DNA from: Haliclystus octoradiatus
Taxonomy: Eukaryota > Cnidaria > Staurozoa > Stauromedusae > Haliclystidae
Assembly: GCA_916610825.1 (NCBI GenBank)
Contig: OU744447.1
Location: 9,903,751-9,967,750 of the forward strand
Direction of reading: 5' to 3'
DNA: 64,000 nucleotides
Of the stretch, positions 9,935-20,640 are shown in pieces (within the stretch, counting starts at the first letter, position 1; every line of letters begins with the position of its first letter). The notes beneath the pieces were generated by a model that was not told where the DNA came from, ran no database searches, and was given only the letters and a program-made list of their open reading frames with translations. The translations under genes were made by a program, and so were the position numbers.

Positions 9935-10717
9935 GTGAAATACATGTTTTTTACAGATTCTTTAATGTCGGATAATCTGAACTCCGACGATGTCAAAGAT
10001 TTGAAAAAAGAATCTTTGTATCATGATGACTTGGTTTTTATGCCAATTAAAAGTGGTATTCAATTTGGATTACGAATTTTATATGTTTTTCAATATACCA
10101 TGTCACATTATAATGCGTCATACATTATGCGACTTGATGATGATGTTTTCTTGTGTCTTGATCATTTGATGTTTGATATAAAGCATAATTTTCCATCTGA
10201 TCTATTTTATTGGGGATGGCTACATTGTGATGGACGTGGTGGTGTTTTTATTGATGAAGGAATTACATTATTTTCACAAGATGTTATTATTGAATTCTTA
10301 TCACAAGATCCTGAACAAATGTTATGTCATCCGTATGGTGATCAAACTATTGCATTATGGATACAGACTATAAGATTAAATGAATATTCCCTTTATCATG
10401 TTGATCAAAATAGAATCCATCACCATCCATCTGCTTCTAAAGATATAATACTTAAAAATAAAAGTAATTTATGTCAAGATTATATTGCTTTACATGGTGT
10501 TTATTCGGATGATATGCAAGATTTTTGGCATCGACGTGGTAATGGTCTTGATTATACATCGTATAAACATGTTGATGTAGGATCAGTTTGTATACATCCA
10601 CCATATATGTATTGGTATGTGTTTAGTGGCATTTATTACCATCCACCAAAAAGATGCATTACTAAACCATTTTGGCATATTGAAAAAGTGCATTACAAAG
10701 GGCGTGAAAACGATTAA
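9935..10717 (+). CDS. GT31-type beta-1,3-glycosyltransferase, exon 2 (copy A)
   Basis: The terminal exon starts after the acceptor TTCTATTTTAG and joins exon 1 in phase 0, giving a 421-residue protein. It holds the rest of the catalytic domain: KYMFFTD strand, RLDDDVF with the metal-binding DDD (about residues 229-231), and a conserved aromatic stretch around YWGWLH. The usual GT31 E-D-V-x-x-G motif is not recognisable; CHPYGDQTIALW stands in its place, so donor and acceptor sugars cannot be predicted. The stop is TAA at 10715-10717. I expect a Golgi-lumenal UDP-hexose transferase (PF01762-like). No exon-2 difference from block B was seen. Confidence 0.85.
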   Translation: MKYMFFTDSLMSDNLNSDDVKDLKKESLYHDDLVFMPIKSGIQFGLRILYVFQYTMSHYNASYIMRLDDDVFLCLDHLMFDIKHNFPSDLFYWGWLHCDGRGGVFIDEGITLFSQDVIIEFLSQDPEQMLCHPYGDQTIALWIQTIRLNEYSLYHVDQNRIHHHPSASKDIILKNKSNLCQDYIALHGVYSDDMQDFWHRRGNGLDYTSYKHVDVGSVCIHPPYMYWYVFSGIYYHPPKRCITKPFWHIEKVHYKGREND

Positions 10718-11472
10718 TCAATTATGCAATATGCAGGAATATGAATTTTTCAGAATTTTAGTGGATTCCACGCTGGCTTGATTGAAAATCTTGATTTGCC
10801 AATGAAACATATTTTACAGAAGTCTCCATGTATACACAAAACGGATGTTTTTCAATAACAAGTAATGTTCACAATGATGACTATTTTTGGATAAATCAAG
10901 CATAGACATTTTGGGACAACTTCCATTCCACATCAGCGTGATTTTAGTCCTCAGGTATGATCAACAGTGTTTATTTTTAATGTAAATAGTAAATACTCTG
11001 AAAACATTATCCAGTTTCATTCATCTTCCAGGCTCTCATTAAACTAAACTCAGTAGACAAAGCAGTCATGTTTTAAACTTTAGCATTGGCCAATAGCCTA
11101 TATGTCATCATCATCATCATCATGCAGGCCTATTATATTTATTTATAGGCCCATTGGTCCTTGTCAAGTGACATTTGTGTTTTTTAAAACGTTTATTCAG
11201 CATTATTATGTTTTGTGTGGTCAATTTTCCCGCTGCTTTCTCAGTCATTTTTCAAGTACAGTAATCGCATTTGATTTATATGTCTTCTGTCATGGTTTGG
11301 ACATGCTTCAATATTTTATTTTGCTTATTGATTAATTGTATGGCTTTCTTTATTGATATCAAATTTCACTGGTTGTCGAATTGTCAAATTGAGAGCATAT
11401 CTCATATCTGTTAAATTAACCTAGCAACGTGGGTGACTATTTGCTAGTTCACTATAATATAATATCTTACAA
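10718..11472. other. Intergenic, between convergent genes
   Basis: It separates the 3' ends of GT31 (plus) and SSUH2-like gene a (minus). An AATAAA on the minus strand (TTTATT at 11349-11354) is a plausible poly(A) signal for SSUH2-a, and ATTAAA near 11037 for GT31. A short TCA trinucleotide run lies at about 11107-11122. I see no gene here. Confidence 0.5.
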
Positions 11473-14400
11473 TCATAATAATTTACATTTTTCTCTAAAT
11501 CGTTTTGGATAATTTGGACAGTAGACTTTTTCTTCATCTCCATATATCCAGAAACGAAATGTTTTCTGTGATTTCCAGTCAACCTCAACTTCTGTAACTG
11601 GTATCATATAAACTGTTTGTCGCTGAAATAAAAATCCATACAAGTAAATATTATTCAAAAATATAACAACATAATTCTAGTAGACAACATTAACCATGAA
11701 AATTTTTCACTAGTCCATTAATGTGAAATTAGCCAATTTTCATGAACAGTTCAGGAAATCTACTCAAAGCGTTCACGAACCCTGTGCAATTTCACGTTCA
11801 CATATTGGTTCATGAAATCTCCAAGAAGGGTTCATGAACTTTTCATGAAGATCTCTTTTTAAAATCTTCATGAAGTAGATGAATTGCTTACAGACTGTAC
11901 ATGTACTCATGAATTTTCTGATTGATGTTAACGAAATACCCCCACCTCAGCATCTTGTGACATACACTATATTGACAAAACTCATTTCGACTCATACGAA
12001 GTAAATTTACATGATATCATACTCAATGAATGAGAGATATATTCAGACTAGCTATAACGTCTTCGTCTTTATAGTTGCCACTCCCAGTGGTATGTGAAAT
12101 GCATTATTCTATTGAATCAACCCTGTGTATAAAGACCACTAGTCCAAGTGGTCAGTTTGCCTGGATCTTATAAGTTGCTTTATATTTAAGTTTCACTTAT
12201 TCATCTGTACAAAAGACGTTATGTAGATCCTAAGATCAGTAGCTTCACTTTACAACCTTCTGAATTAAAAAATAATAATTTTCAGGCACTTTGCTTTTCT
12301 TGTTGCTATTGTCAGCGTAATTAAATCTAATGCCTTCAGAATGTTTTACCAAGTGACAATGCCCTTGGGTCACAGTCAGTATTGATGCTCTAGCAGGGCT
12401 GAATAGAGGGAAATACTGTATATTGCTTGGTTATAGTAAACGGTAAGATACTCCCAAAATTATGAGCAACACTGCATCAAAACGAAATCATGTGTGATAT
12501 AGATTGATGAGCAGTCAGAGAAAAGCATTACTGAAGCATAACGAGAACATTTTTCTCAAGTAAACAAAAAAATATATTTTTCTCTAGTTCGCCCCCTTCC
12601 CTGAATTGCTTTCGGCATCTCAGACTGAGCTTGATAGCTTTAGCTTGGACAACCGTATGAAAAATCACTACGTTAAAATGAAATTTTCGTTACGATGATT
12701 CATAGTTAGAATAATTCTCTGTACCTGCATATGAATCACTGAATCTTTCAGATCGTCGACGTGTCTTTTGAGACTGTGTATTGAGATGTCATTGATTTTA
12801 CCATCAGGAATACATGTCACAGGATGTAGCTATAAGAATGACATAAATTATGTAAGAAATGCTACAAATACTTTGCAAATCTGTTATATACCCTAGTTGT
12901 TTTCTTTTGTATAATATTTGAATTTTATTTGAAGCTTATGCTCAATAAGTTTGCTTTAGGATGAAAAATTGTCCACATCCACTAAATTGTTTGATTCTTC
13001 AACTGATGTAAATTAAAAGTAATGCAGACGGTGTTGCCCTATCAAAGGCACCCATACCACTCCTCTATTTCTAAGGAAGTGGCTTTTTCGCTGAGAGCAA
13101 TGACTTTTAAACGCTCTTTATTGATCTCAGCCACGACACTGCAGATCAATTTCAACAGATTTCATGGCAGATAGATCTCCATTGTCAATGCGCAACGATG
13201 CGCCGCACCTACTCACAAATGCAATTCCCTATGGACCTTTACATCCGCCATACTCATTTGAAGTTTCAGATAATGTCCAGGCTGAGTTGACTTTCGGGGG
13301 AATTTGAACCACAGTCGGTCAGATATGCTTCCGTTGCTCTGCCGCCTGAGCTAATTCAACTTATGTGCTTACTTTTGTATCTTGCTGGCATAAGACTTCT
13401 GTTCCAGAAACATTTTCAATTTTCTTGCTTGGCAAATCGGTTGGATTTGAGACGTATATACTTTTATAGATTGACCTAAGAAAACCGAAAAAGGAAAAGT
13501 CATTGATTAGAAATTTGAGTTACTTCTTACTATAGTTACTACGACACCTATGTTTTTCTCGTGTGATGAATTTTTCACTACTGGTCCAAGTCTAACTAGT
13601 AACTTGCTCATCTTGACCTAGTTAATTAGTTATTATGGCGAAGTCAATTCCTTGTTCACTGAGCGCAGTACTGATAACTGCTATATCATAGTCTGAAACA
13701 AAAAGTACTTATGATTGTTATAGTTACTCATTATAAATGATTAAATGTTATAACAATAGTGGTTTGTTCTACTCTAATTTTTCGGTATAGAGCGCCATAG
13801 AAGTATACAGAGCATATATGGAGCAGCAAGTCTATACATATCTGATATCTGATTCTCATTGTAAGCTGCAAGCTGCTCATTATGCAATGCAATAGATGCA
13901 TTTTACTCATCATATAATATTTTCCAACCTTACCATTTCACTTTAACTAATTTACATGACCGCAGCTTACAGAAACCGTGACAAATATTGCATGAGACAT
14001 ATCCGCATCCGTGACATTGATCACAAATTCTCAGTCCATGGCCATGGCATGATGTACACGTTCTTCCTTCAATTTTTCCTCTTCGCTTGCAAATTTCACA
14101 ATGTGTCTAGGAAATGAGGAAAGAATGTCTGCAATTCTTTATGGTCAACTCGAAATAACTTTACTTCCTGAACTGCAGTTCATTGACTGGCTTGATCCTG
14201 GTGACCGAGAGGCGCACACAGGAAAAACTTCCTAGAATTCGAACGTCTACAATTTGAAATGAAAGCCAAACCTTAGTGTGCAAACAATTGCACACATCCA
14301 GGTTCCAGGTACATGACAGAAAGTAAATACATGTATAAACGCTGTGTGCCTATGCGCGAAATTATCGGTATAACGTGACCTTTTCTCTCGTATATGGATC

Positions 14401-17400
14401 CAAGGAAGAGGACCAGGTTATCAATGAAGAAGGAACCTGTACCACTCTTCTATTTCTAGAGGAGTGGCTCTTTTCGCTGATAGCAATGATGGTAATTGCT
14501 CTTTATTGATCTCAGCCGCGATACTGCAGGTTAATTTCAACAGATTTCATTGCAGGTAAGCCCTGATTGTCAATGCGCAGCGATACGCCGCAGCTACTCA
14601 GAATGTAATTTCCTCTGGACCCAGGGTTCGACAAAAGTAGGAATCCTGCAAACCTAGATTCCGGAAGGCTAAAGCAAATTATAGAAAGAAAATTGATAAT
14701 GTTATGATTTATTGGTCAAACCTCAACAAAAAAAATTAGAAGAAAATGCTGAAATACCTCTAGGAATCCAGAAGGCTGAACTTTTTGTAGGACCCTGTCT
14801 AGACCATTTCATCCGTCATCAGGAGATGGTTCTTATTTGATGTTTTAGAAAAAGTCAAGGCATAGTTGACCTTCGGGAGATTTGAACAGCAGTGGATCAG
14901 ATATGATCATATCCGAAGCGTGGTTGCTTGCCATCTGGAGCTAATCCTCCTATAATTAATAGATACACACCTTTGGTTTCCCATAACACATTTTGCACTC
15001 TTGCCTTCCGTTTCCATGGCAACCCCAGCATGTCTGAAAGCAAAATTATAAAAACCTTTTAAAAACTAATAACTAATAGCTTCTGAATCGTGTAAGTGAA
15101 GTATAATCGTACCTTGACAGATGAAGAGTTTGGTATTTCAATAACTTGAATGCCTTCACAAAATGCATCTCGATTGTCAACTGCAATATCCCAATGATTT
15201 GGTTCTACTTCGTGATTGTGAATTGGGTTTGTGTGGTCTGTACAAAAGTGAAGGATATTTACGTGTTGATCAAATTTTGTATCCGATGAGTACTTAAGAC
15301 TCGGTAATACTTTGTGTGCATCATATAAAACTATAATAAGAAGTTTTAGCTTCCCTCTTTCAGGCTCTCTCCTTACAATTCAACCAAATTCCGCTCCCCA
15401 GGTCCACTCCTTAGTTTTTGTCTTTGTATAGGAAATCATACGGTTCGAGTCAAATCCTTGATTAATTTCAATCTCCAGAATGGAGCATCGTTATGCAGAA
15501 ACAAATCATCAGACAAGATTTCAAGTTTTTGTGAAAAAATGTATGATGCATAGATGATAATAGGAATTGGTTGTACCATTCAGTTGTACCTTTGTATGGT
15601 TCGTGTTTTGACATAATTTCTCTCGTCTCATGAAATGAATCTAAACAGTACTGAAATAGAAAAGTTGAAGTGAAGAGAAGAGAAGAAGATAACAATTTTG
15701 CAACGTCATTGCTGCCTCTATATATAGTTATACAGTACTTACTTTGAACGTTGAATGGGGTATCAAACATTTTATTCTCATATCTCGAAGAACACTTTTA
15801 CTATAACAACACTTTGTTGTGACATATTTGAATATTGCTTCTTTGGCATTGTCGTTAGACATTATATTGTAACTGCAGAAAACAGAAATACATTATACTG
15901 TTGTAGCCCAATTGATTTAGCCCCAACGTCACTAAGTACTAAATTTGAGAATTCAACAAGTGAAGAATTACTGTAGTATCTAGACAATACAAAGTAACAG
16001 AATAAAACACAGGAGTGCTATACAGGCAATTAAAATTGCACGTAAGTAAATTATTAACAATTTTGGAATGCACTGAGCTTCTCAAACTTGCCTAGCATAT
16101 AGATCTTCATTTCGATTTTTTATTTATCTGTATTTATAGCTGCGAGGCACATTCACAAGGCAGTGAGAGGCATTGAAGGCACATTCATGCAAAGTAGATT
16201 CCTTTTCTTAATTTTAACAAAATATCATATATTTATTTTACTTAATTGAAGGTATATATGTTGCTATTTGAATCGGAAATGTCTAACTTTCAAGCAATTT
16301 TACTTGGTTTTCCTGTAAAACATTTTACAAATCTAAGAATACTTATAAGGTTGAAGATATTATAGACAAACACGGTTTGCTTAAAACCGCATTTAGTAAC
16401 CTTGAATTGAGTAAAATATTCTTAGAAAAGAAACAACTGATTTGAAGAATTAACGTTTTCCTGCATAAACGAGAATAAAAGATCATAGATGATAGAGTAC
16501 TTTGTTAGAGTAGAGTGTTTTTTGATGATATTAAAGTTTATACAGTTTAAACATTTAAACATGTGTGCTATCTGAGTTTACAGAGTTGATTACACAATAC
16601 GGTCAATAATGATTAGCGGGCTCTACGCGGCTAGAGTCGCATGTGTGTTTGTCGTTCGTATTGTTTCTGTGCCTGAAACCATGCTGAAACTTGAAATTTG
16701 AAGCCATGCCGAAGCCATGACAGACATTGATCGTTGAATTTACGCTAAGCTTAATTCAAATTGAGCTCATGGCGTCCGCCGGACAATGTGGCTCCTTTAA
16801 GTGCAGTTAGGAATTTATCGTCAGTTCTGTATTTCTTATTGTTCTTGGTTTTCCCAAGAGAATATTCCATTGAATTACCCCCGAATCAGAATAATGAAGC
16901 TTCTATAAAACTCCAAACTGGTTTATTAACTGTCGTTCCTGAAGGATAAAGTTATAGTCTGAAGACTATAATACTGAAAGAAACAGTAATGGAATGGTTT
17001 CCGAATCAATAAAACGTTACTCACTTGCAAGGTGGGAGATACTGCGCTGGTGAAGTTAGCACTGGAAATTAAAGAATCAAAGACAATGATAAACGTCTAC
17101 GCGTATACAAATTGGATAGTTTGGACAGCTACAACATGTTTTGGAAAATTTAATATAAACGATGGCTATGCAAAATTAAAGTTTACAATCACTTGCAAGG
17201 TGGGAGATACTGCGCTGGTGAAGTTAGCACTGGAAATTAAAGAATCAAAGACAATGATAAACGTCTACGCGTATAAAAATTGGATAGTTTGGACAGCTAC
17301 AACATGTTTTGGAAAATTTAATATAAACGATGGCTATGCAAAATTAAAGTCTACAATCACTTGCAAGGTGGGAGATACTGCGCTGGTGAAGTTAGCACTG

Positions 17401-18237
17401 GAAATTAAAGAATCAAAGACAATGATAAACGTCTACGCGTATAAAAATTTGATAGTTTGGACAGCTACAACATGTTTTGGAAAATTTAATATAAACGATG
17501 GCTATGCAAAATTAAAGTTTACAAGATATTATAATATCTGTTCAAGGGATAATCCTTCATGAAGTAATTTTTAAATTCAATTGTTTATTTAGGGGTATAA
17601 GGATTTTTCGGGGGACATAACCTGCATTGTAAAGTATAATTGTTTCTTGATAACTTCTGAATGGGGATATCGATTGTAGAGCATAAGCTGCTTCTTCGTA
17701 GAACATTACCTAATCAGAAAGGATGAATGGTCTTGGCAGAATCAAGAGTGACCTGTGAAAAATGTATTGCATGAGGCACAGCGAATATGGGATAATGAGG
17801 ACGACCTTTCTTTAGATGAAATTCGTAGCGGTGTTTCCTTGAAACTTAAATTCAAACTGAGCTGACAAAAGAAAACCCATGGTGTAGTGCAGATAATTTT
17901 TCTTCATTTAAGAAGTTTCTGATCAAAAACTAGATTTTAAGATATTTTTTACCTAGAATAAGAAAATAGTTTCTAACTATATATGGTTCAACTGATATAT
18001 TCCCTCTTTGAAACGAAAGTGTGTTAATTTTAAGAAATTACTGTCCAGTTGAGAACAAAAATTGTTTGTGCATATGATAACAATGACGATCTTACCTTGC
18101 AATGGTTTCCTGTATGTCACTTTAGATGATAATGACTCGCACTCTGCGTCATTTTCTATTGAGGAAATCGATGATTCTGAAGATGACAAAGAACATGGCT
18201 GGCTAAGGCTGCCACCAAAACGAGATTTTGATAGCAT
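11473..18237 (-). CDS. SSUH2-family protein, paralogue a (9 exons, copy A)
   Basis: Exons in transcript order: 18237-18096, 15783-15743, 15650-15590, 15237-15113, 15033-14971, 14106-13934, 13475-13373, 12829-12725, 11622-11473. All junctions have GT/AG and phases agree, giving 963 nt and 320 aa. Family marks: a WDIAVD block and SSSVK strand before the Cys region; a DnaJ-like series of CxxC(H)G repeats across exons 5-6 (TCWGCHGNG, CKMCYG, CTSCHGHG, CDQCHGCG, CNICHG); and the C-terminal RQTVYMIPVTEVEVDW with WIYG, the SSUH2 hallmark. Tail-side placement is secure. The first two exons are less certain because they rest on splice signals and on similarity to paralogue b (xLxKSxxG start). Exon 1 has a Leu/Pro difference from copy B (18206). 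The biochemical role of SSUH2 proteins is poorly known. Confidence 0.82.
11970..12240 (+). repeat. Diverged interspersed repeat (also at 3600-3870)
   Basis: Shares an ordered series of short blocks with 3600-3870 and contains ATTGAATCAACCCTGTGTATAAAG, which resembles the interior of the 60464 MITE. It lies in the last intron of SSUH2-a. The block B copy is at 43911-44181. Confidence 0.45.
13022..13362 (-). mobile_element. tRNA-derived SINE, about 340 bp (copy A)
   Basis: On the minus strand it begins with a tRNA-like head: an A-box-like TAGCTCAGGCGGCAGAGCAA and a B-box-like GGTTCAAATTCC. A body follows that contains ATCTGCAGTGTCGTGGCTGA and ends near GGTGCCTTTGATAGGGCAAC. The same body is in 14435-14952 and 62480-62830. 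It is intronic in SSUH2-a, same orientation as the gene, starting about 10 bases after a splice donor. Confidence 0.88.
14435..14952 (-). mobile_element. tRNA-derived SINE interrupted by a hAT MITE (copy A)
   Basis: Same family as 13022-13362. Its tRNA-like head (GAGGATTAGCTCCAGATGGC region) is more decayed. The body is split by the MITE at 14622-14797, and removing the MITE and one duplicated 8-mer restores colinearity with the other SINEs. The 3' end stops near CTTCATTG and lacks the terminal segment. It starts about 18 bases downstream of a splice donor of SSUH2-a, again in gene orientation. Confidence 0.85.
14622..14797. mobile_element. hAT-type MITE nested in a SINE (copy A)
   Basis: Same family as 9730-9904: it starts CAGGGTTCGACAAAAG and ends CTTTTTGTAGGACCCTG. 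The flanking 8-mers are TCTGGACC (14614-14621) and TCTAGACC (14798-14805), a target duplication with one mismatch. The inner sequence is similar but diverged, so this copy is older than the one in the GT31 intron. Confidence 0.87.
16601..16800. mobile_element. Diverged copy of the AAAGGGGCAAAATTGACCGGC MITE family
   Basis: The right half (GAATTTACGCTAAGC, then CCGCCGGACAATGTGGCTCCTTTAA) aligns with the right half of 21007-21213. The left end (AATGATTAGCGGGCTCTACGC) aligns with its ATGACCGGCAGGCGCTACGC. The left terminal bases are decayed. The block B copy is at 48542-48741. Confidence 0.6.
17021..17524 (+). repeat. Three tandem 168-bp units forming one open frame (copy A)
   Basis: Units at 17021-17188, 17189-17356 and 17357-17524 are almost identical. 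I saw only three one-base differences, all changing an amino acid (Thr/Lys, Phe/Ser, Trp/Leu). Since 168 = 3 x 56, the frame stays open from 16990 to the stop at 17560-17562. Each unit encodes 56 residues with two Cys (TCKVGDTALV... and ATTCFGKFNIN). There is no ATG at the start, so it is either part of an unrecognised exon or non-coding. It lies antisense in intron 1 of SSUH2-a. I do not recognise the peptide. Confidence 0.85.
17563..18095. other. Intron 1 remainder of SSUH2-a
   Basis: No gene or known repeat recognised between the tandem triplication and the first SSUH2-a exon. It is AT-rich, with one block A/B difference at 17986. Confidence 0.4.
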
Positions 18238-19129
18238 ACTACTCCCGATATCTATATAACACGTGGAACAATGCAGCATAATGAATGATTGTATCTTAAA
18301 AACAAAAAACATCGCAAACAAACATAATATTGACAAATAAATCAAATCAAAAAACAAACATCAAAAAGCGGGAGAGATTTAAAGTTTTTGCTGCTATAAG
18401 TGTGAGTATAAATTCCCTAGTGCAATGGAAAGTTCCAGATAAATTACCTTGAATATCTACCTTTTCCTTATTGAATATATGCGAGCAATATCAAGAAATT
18501 AGAACACCACCTAAAAGCTGTCACTAGAACACCAAGGCCACTAGCAAACACGTTAAACTTTGTTATTATGGCCAAAATTAAACGCTCAGGACTGTCAAAA
18601 CCGTATCGAAGTCGCTTTTCAAAAGTATTCTTCGTGCGTTCTGGGCTGTCCACTAATATATCTTTTTGACCAATCAGCGACAGTAGTTTATTGCAATTAT
18701 GATCACAGGTCTATGCATGCGTGGAAGATAAATAATATCAACAGACTTGTATTATGGTTAAATGTCAGTTATTCTTCAACGAGTATATAATACCTGTAAA
18801 GGTGAAATTTGTTTGTGATTCCGTATAGGTCCTGCCTTTATCTAACGTTGAATCCATGTGGTTTTAATAATGAACGGGAAGCAGAAATCTCGTTTTTCCG
18901 TTTCAGCTCTTTGGCTGGTGATATATTGCAATTAGCTCTGGAACAGTTTAATGTCATCAGAAATAATAAACTCCATCAGACTCTATAGTTATTTGTTCTT
19001 ATGACAGTATATTGTACTGTACTCGAAGTACATCTATTATACTTTCAAGGAACAAAATCATATATACGACTAGTAAATATTAGCTTGAAATCCTTTTCCA
19101 AGTTTCGGAAGGCTAATAATTTTACATAA
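18238..19129. other. Region upstream of SSUH2-a
   Basis: Upstream of the proposed SSUH2-a start on the minus strand, so it should hold that promoter and any 5' UTR. I see no clear TATA box or conserved gene. Short open frames here lack family features. Confidence 0.35.
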
Positions 19130-19500
19130 TATTTTAAAGTTTGGTGCATGTCCCCAAATGGGGATGCAGTATTCAATATGGGGTTCAATTATTGCTGAGT
19201 AAATTTGTGCTTTGTGTTTGGTTGTTTAAATAGTTTTTCAATTTTATTAATGTGTAGCAAAGTCTGCGGATTTTTTTACAAACAAATTCTACGTGTTGTT
19301 TGAAATTCAAATGATCATCTATTAAAACACCAAGAAATTTGACATATTTTTTGCTACAATTTGTTCCACAGCGTTAATTCTGTTATTTACTTTTATATTT
19401 AGATCTGTTTTCAAAGGATTGTGAAAAATCATATAATTTGTTTTTGACTCATTCAGGCTCAGCTGGTTGTCATAAAACCACTTTGTGACGACAATTGACT
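19130..19500 (-). mobile_element. LINE reverse transcriptase relic, C-terminal part (copy A)
   Basis: The minus strand reads WFYDNQLSLNESKTNYMIF, then NFLGVLIDDHLNFKQHV, typical of the RT thumb region of Jockey/CR1-like non-LTR elements. The frame breaks near the distal end. The relic stops abruptly at the left arm of the 19499-19993 foldback element. No full LINE is present. Confidence 0.8.
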
Positions 19501-19993
19501 TGAAGGTAGCGTTTTTTTAATAAAATAGAAAAGTTGCATAACAAACTTTCAGGTATTCTCGGATACAGAAAAATTGGAACTGCTCTTTTCCCAAACAGAG
19601 TTCTTCAAACATTGATCTACTATTTATATTGCTCTGCTTTTAGCATTGAGCACTCAAATTGATGTTTTGCCCACACAATTACTTTATTATATATAAATAT
19701 ATATATTTTTTATTTAGCATAGTTGTTATAAGAAGCTATTTATCCATGTTGCTTCTAAATAACAACATACTATGATAATATTCATTCACTATATAGTTAT
19801 AAAATTATCAAAACATGGGTAATTCTATTATTCACTATTGCAAATTATTATAGCGTTTCTGCAAAGATTCGTAACCGTTTCTTTGTTTGTAACTCTGTTT
19901 GGGAAAATAGCAGTTCCAATTTCTCTGTATCCGAGAATACCTGAAAGTTGTTATGCAACTTTTCTATTTTATTAAAAAAACGCTACCCTCAAG
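19499..19993. repeat. Foldback element with roughly 103-bp inverted arms (copy A)
   Basis: 19499-19602 and 19891-19993 are inverted copies with few mismatches, outer ends near TTGARGGTAGCGTTTTTTTA. The loop of about 290 bp is AT-rich with no coding potential. It abuts the LINE relic, so it probably inserted into it. The block B copy is at 51440-51934. Confidence 0.82.
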
Positions 19994-20018
19994 TTACTAT
20001 TTATATTACAGTTAAAGA

Positions 20019-20054
20019 GATGATGATGATGATAATGATGATGATGATGATGAT
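20019..20054. repeat. GAT trinucleotide microsatellite
   Basis: A run of ATG/GAT trinucleotides with one interruption. It creates a His-rich open frame on the minus strand, which I regard as spurious. Confidence 0.9.
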
Positions 20055-20269
20055 ATCTTGCTACATGTATTTGCCTGTTAAGCTTATTTGACAAATATAC
20101 AACATACATACATACAAGATCATTAAAATTATTAAAATCATTAACAGAATTAAAAGAGAACTTGACTAAAATAGGATTAAAAATGGTAGAGGGTGTTTTA
20201 GCTTGTAAAAAATAGATCTTAAACGATGGCATTCTTCTTCAAATATTTCTTTTTTGAAGATGTTTAAAG

Positions 20270-20640
20270 CGGGGTTAAGCATTGTTTTAAGTTAACCAGT
20301 TTTATAGCGTTGGTCCACTTTACTATGGTAATGTAAAAGTAAGCCAGGGTCCGTGTTTTTTTGTTGTAAATATCGGAGATGAGGCTGACTTTATTAGTTA
20401 GTAGAACTCCTATGAATGGTAATTTTCACATATTTTTGGTTTCATTATAAATTGTATAGAATCTGTAATATTATTTAAAATATTTAAAAACTTTGATGCT
20501 TTGAAATGATCTTTTAAAATTACTAATGAGTCATCCACATATAGTTTATAATATTTGGATAAAAAGCCCGATTCTGTTATTAAAAGTATTAGCTAATATA
20601 GATGAACCAATTATGGTGAGCCAATAGCAACACCATCAGT
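20270..20640 (-). mobile_element. Penelope-like reverse transcriptase relic, frame-broken (copy A)
   Basis: Minus-strand fragments across shifting frames give QTDGVAIGSP, YYKLYVDDSLVIL and LPFIGVLL, then a degenerate YRKPT-like box and HSKVDQRYKTG. These are in the order expected of RT motifs C to E in Penelope-like or related elements. Several stops and frameshifts make it non-functional. The block B copy is at 52211-52581. Confidence 0.65.

Noticed and set aside
9935..10717. Separate gene starting with GTG
   Set aside because: The GTG directly follows a splice acceptor and the frame continues exon 1 of the GT31 gene in phase 0.
15468..15770. 100-codon minus-strand frame
   Set aside because: It reads through a splice donor and an intron of SSUH2-a; only two short parts are exonic, and in other phases.
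19972..20232. Protein with a poly-His stretch (and 51913-52173)
   Set aside because: Produced by the GAT microsatellite and foldback arm; no conservation or domain.
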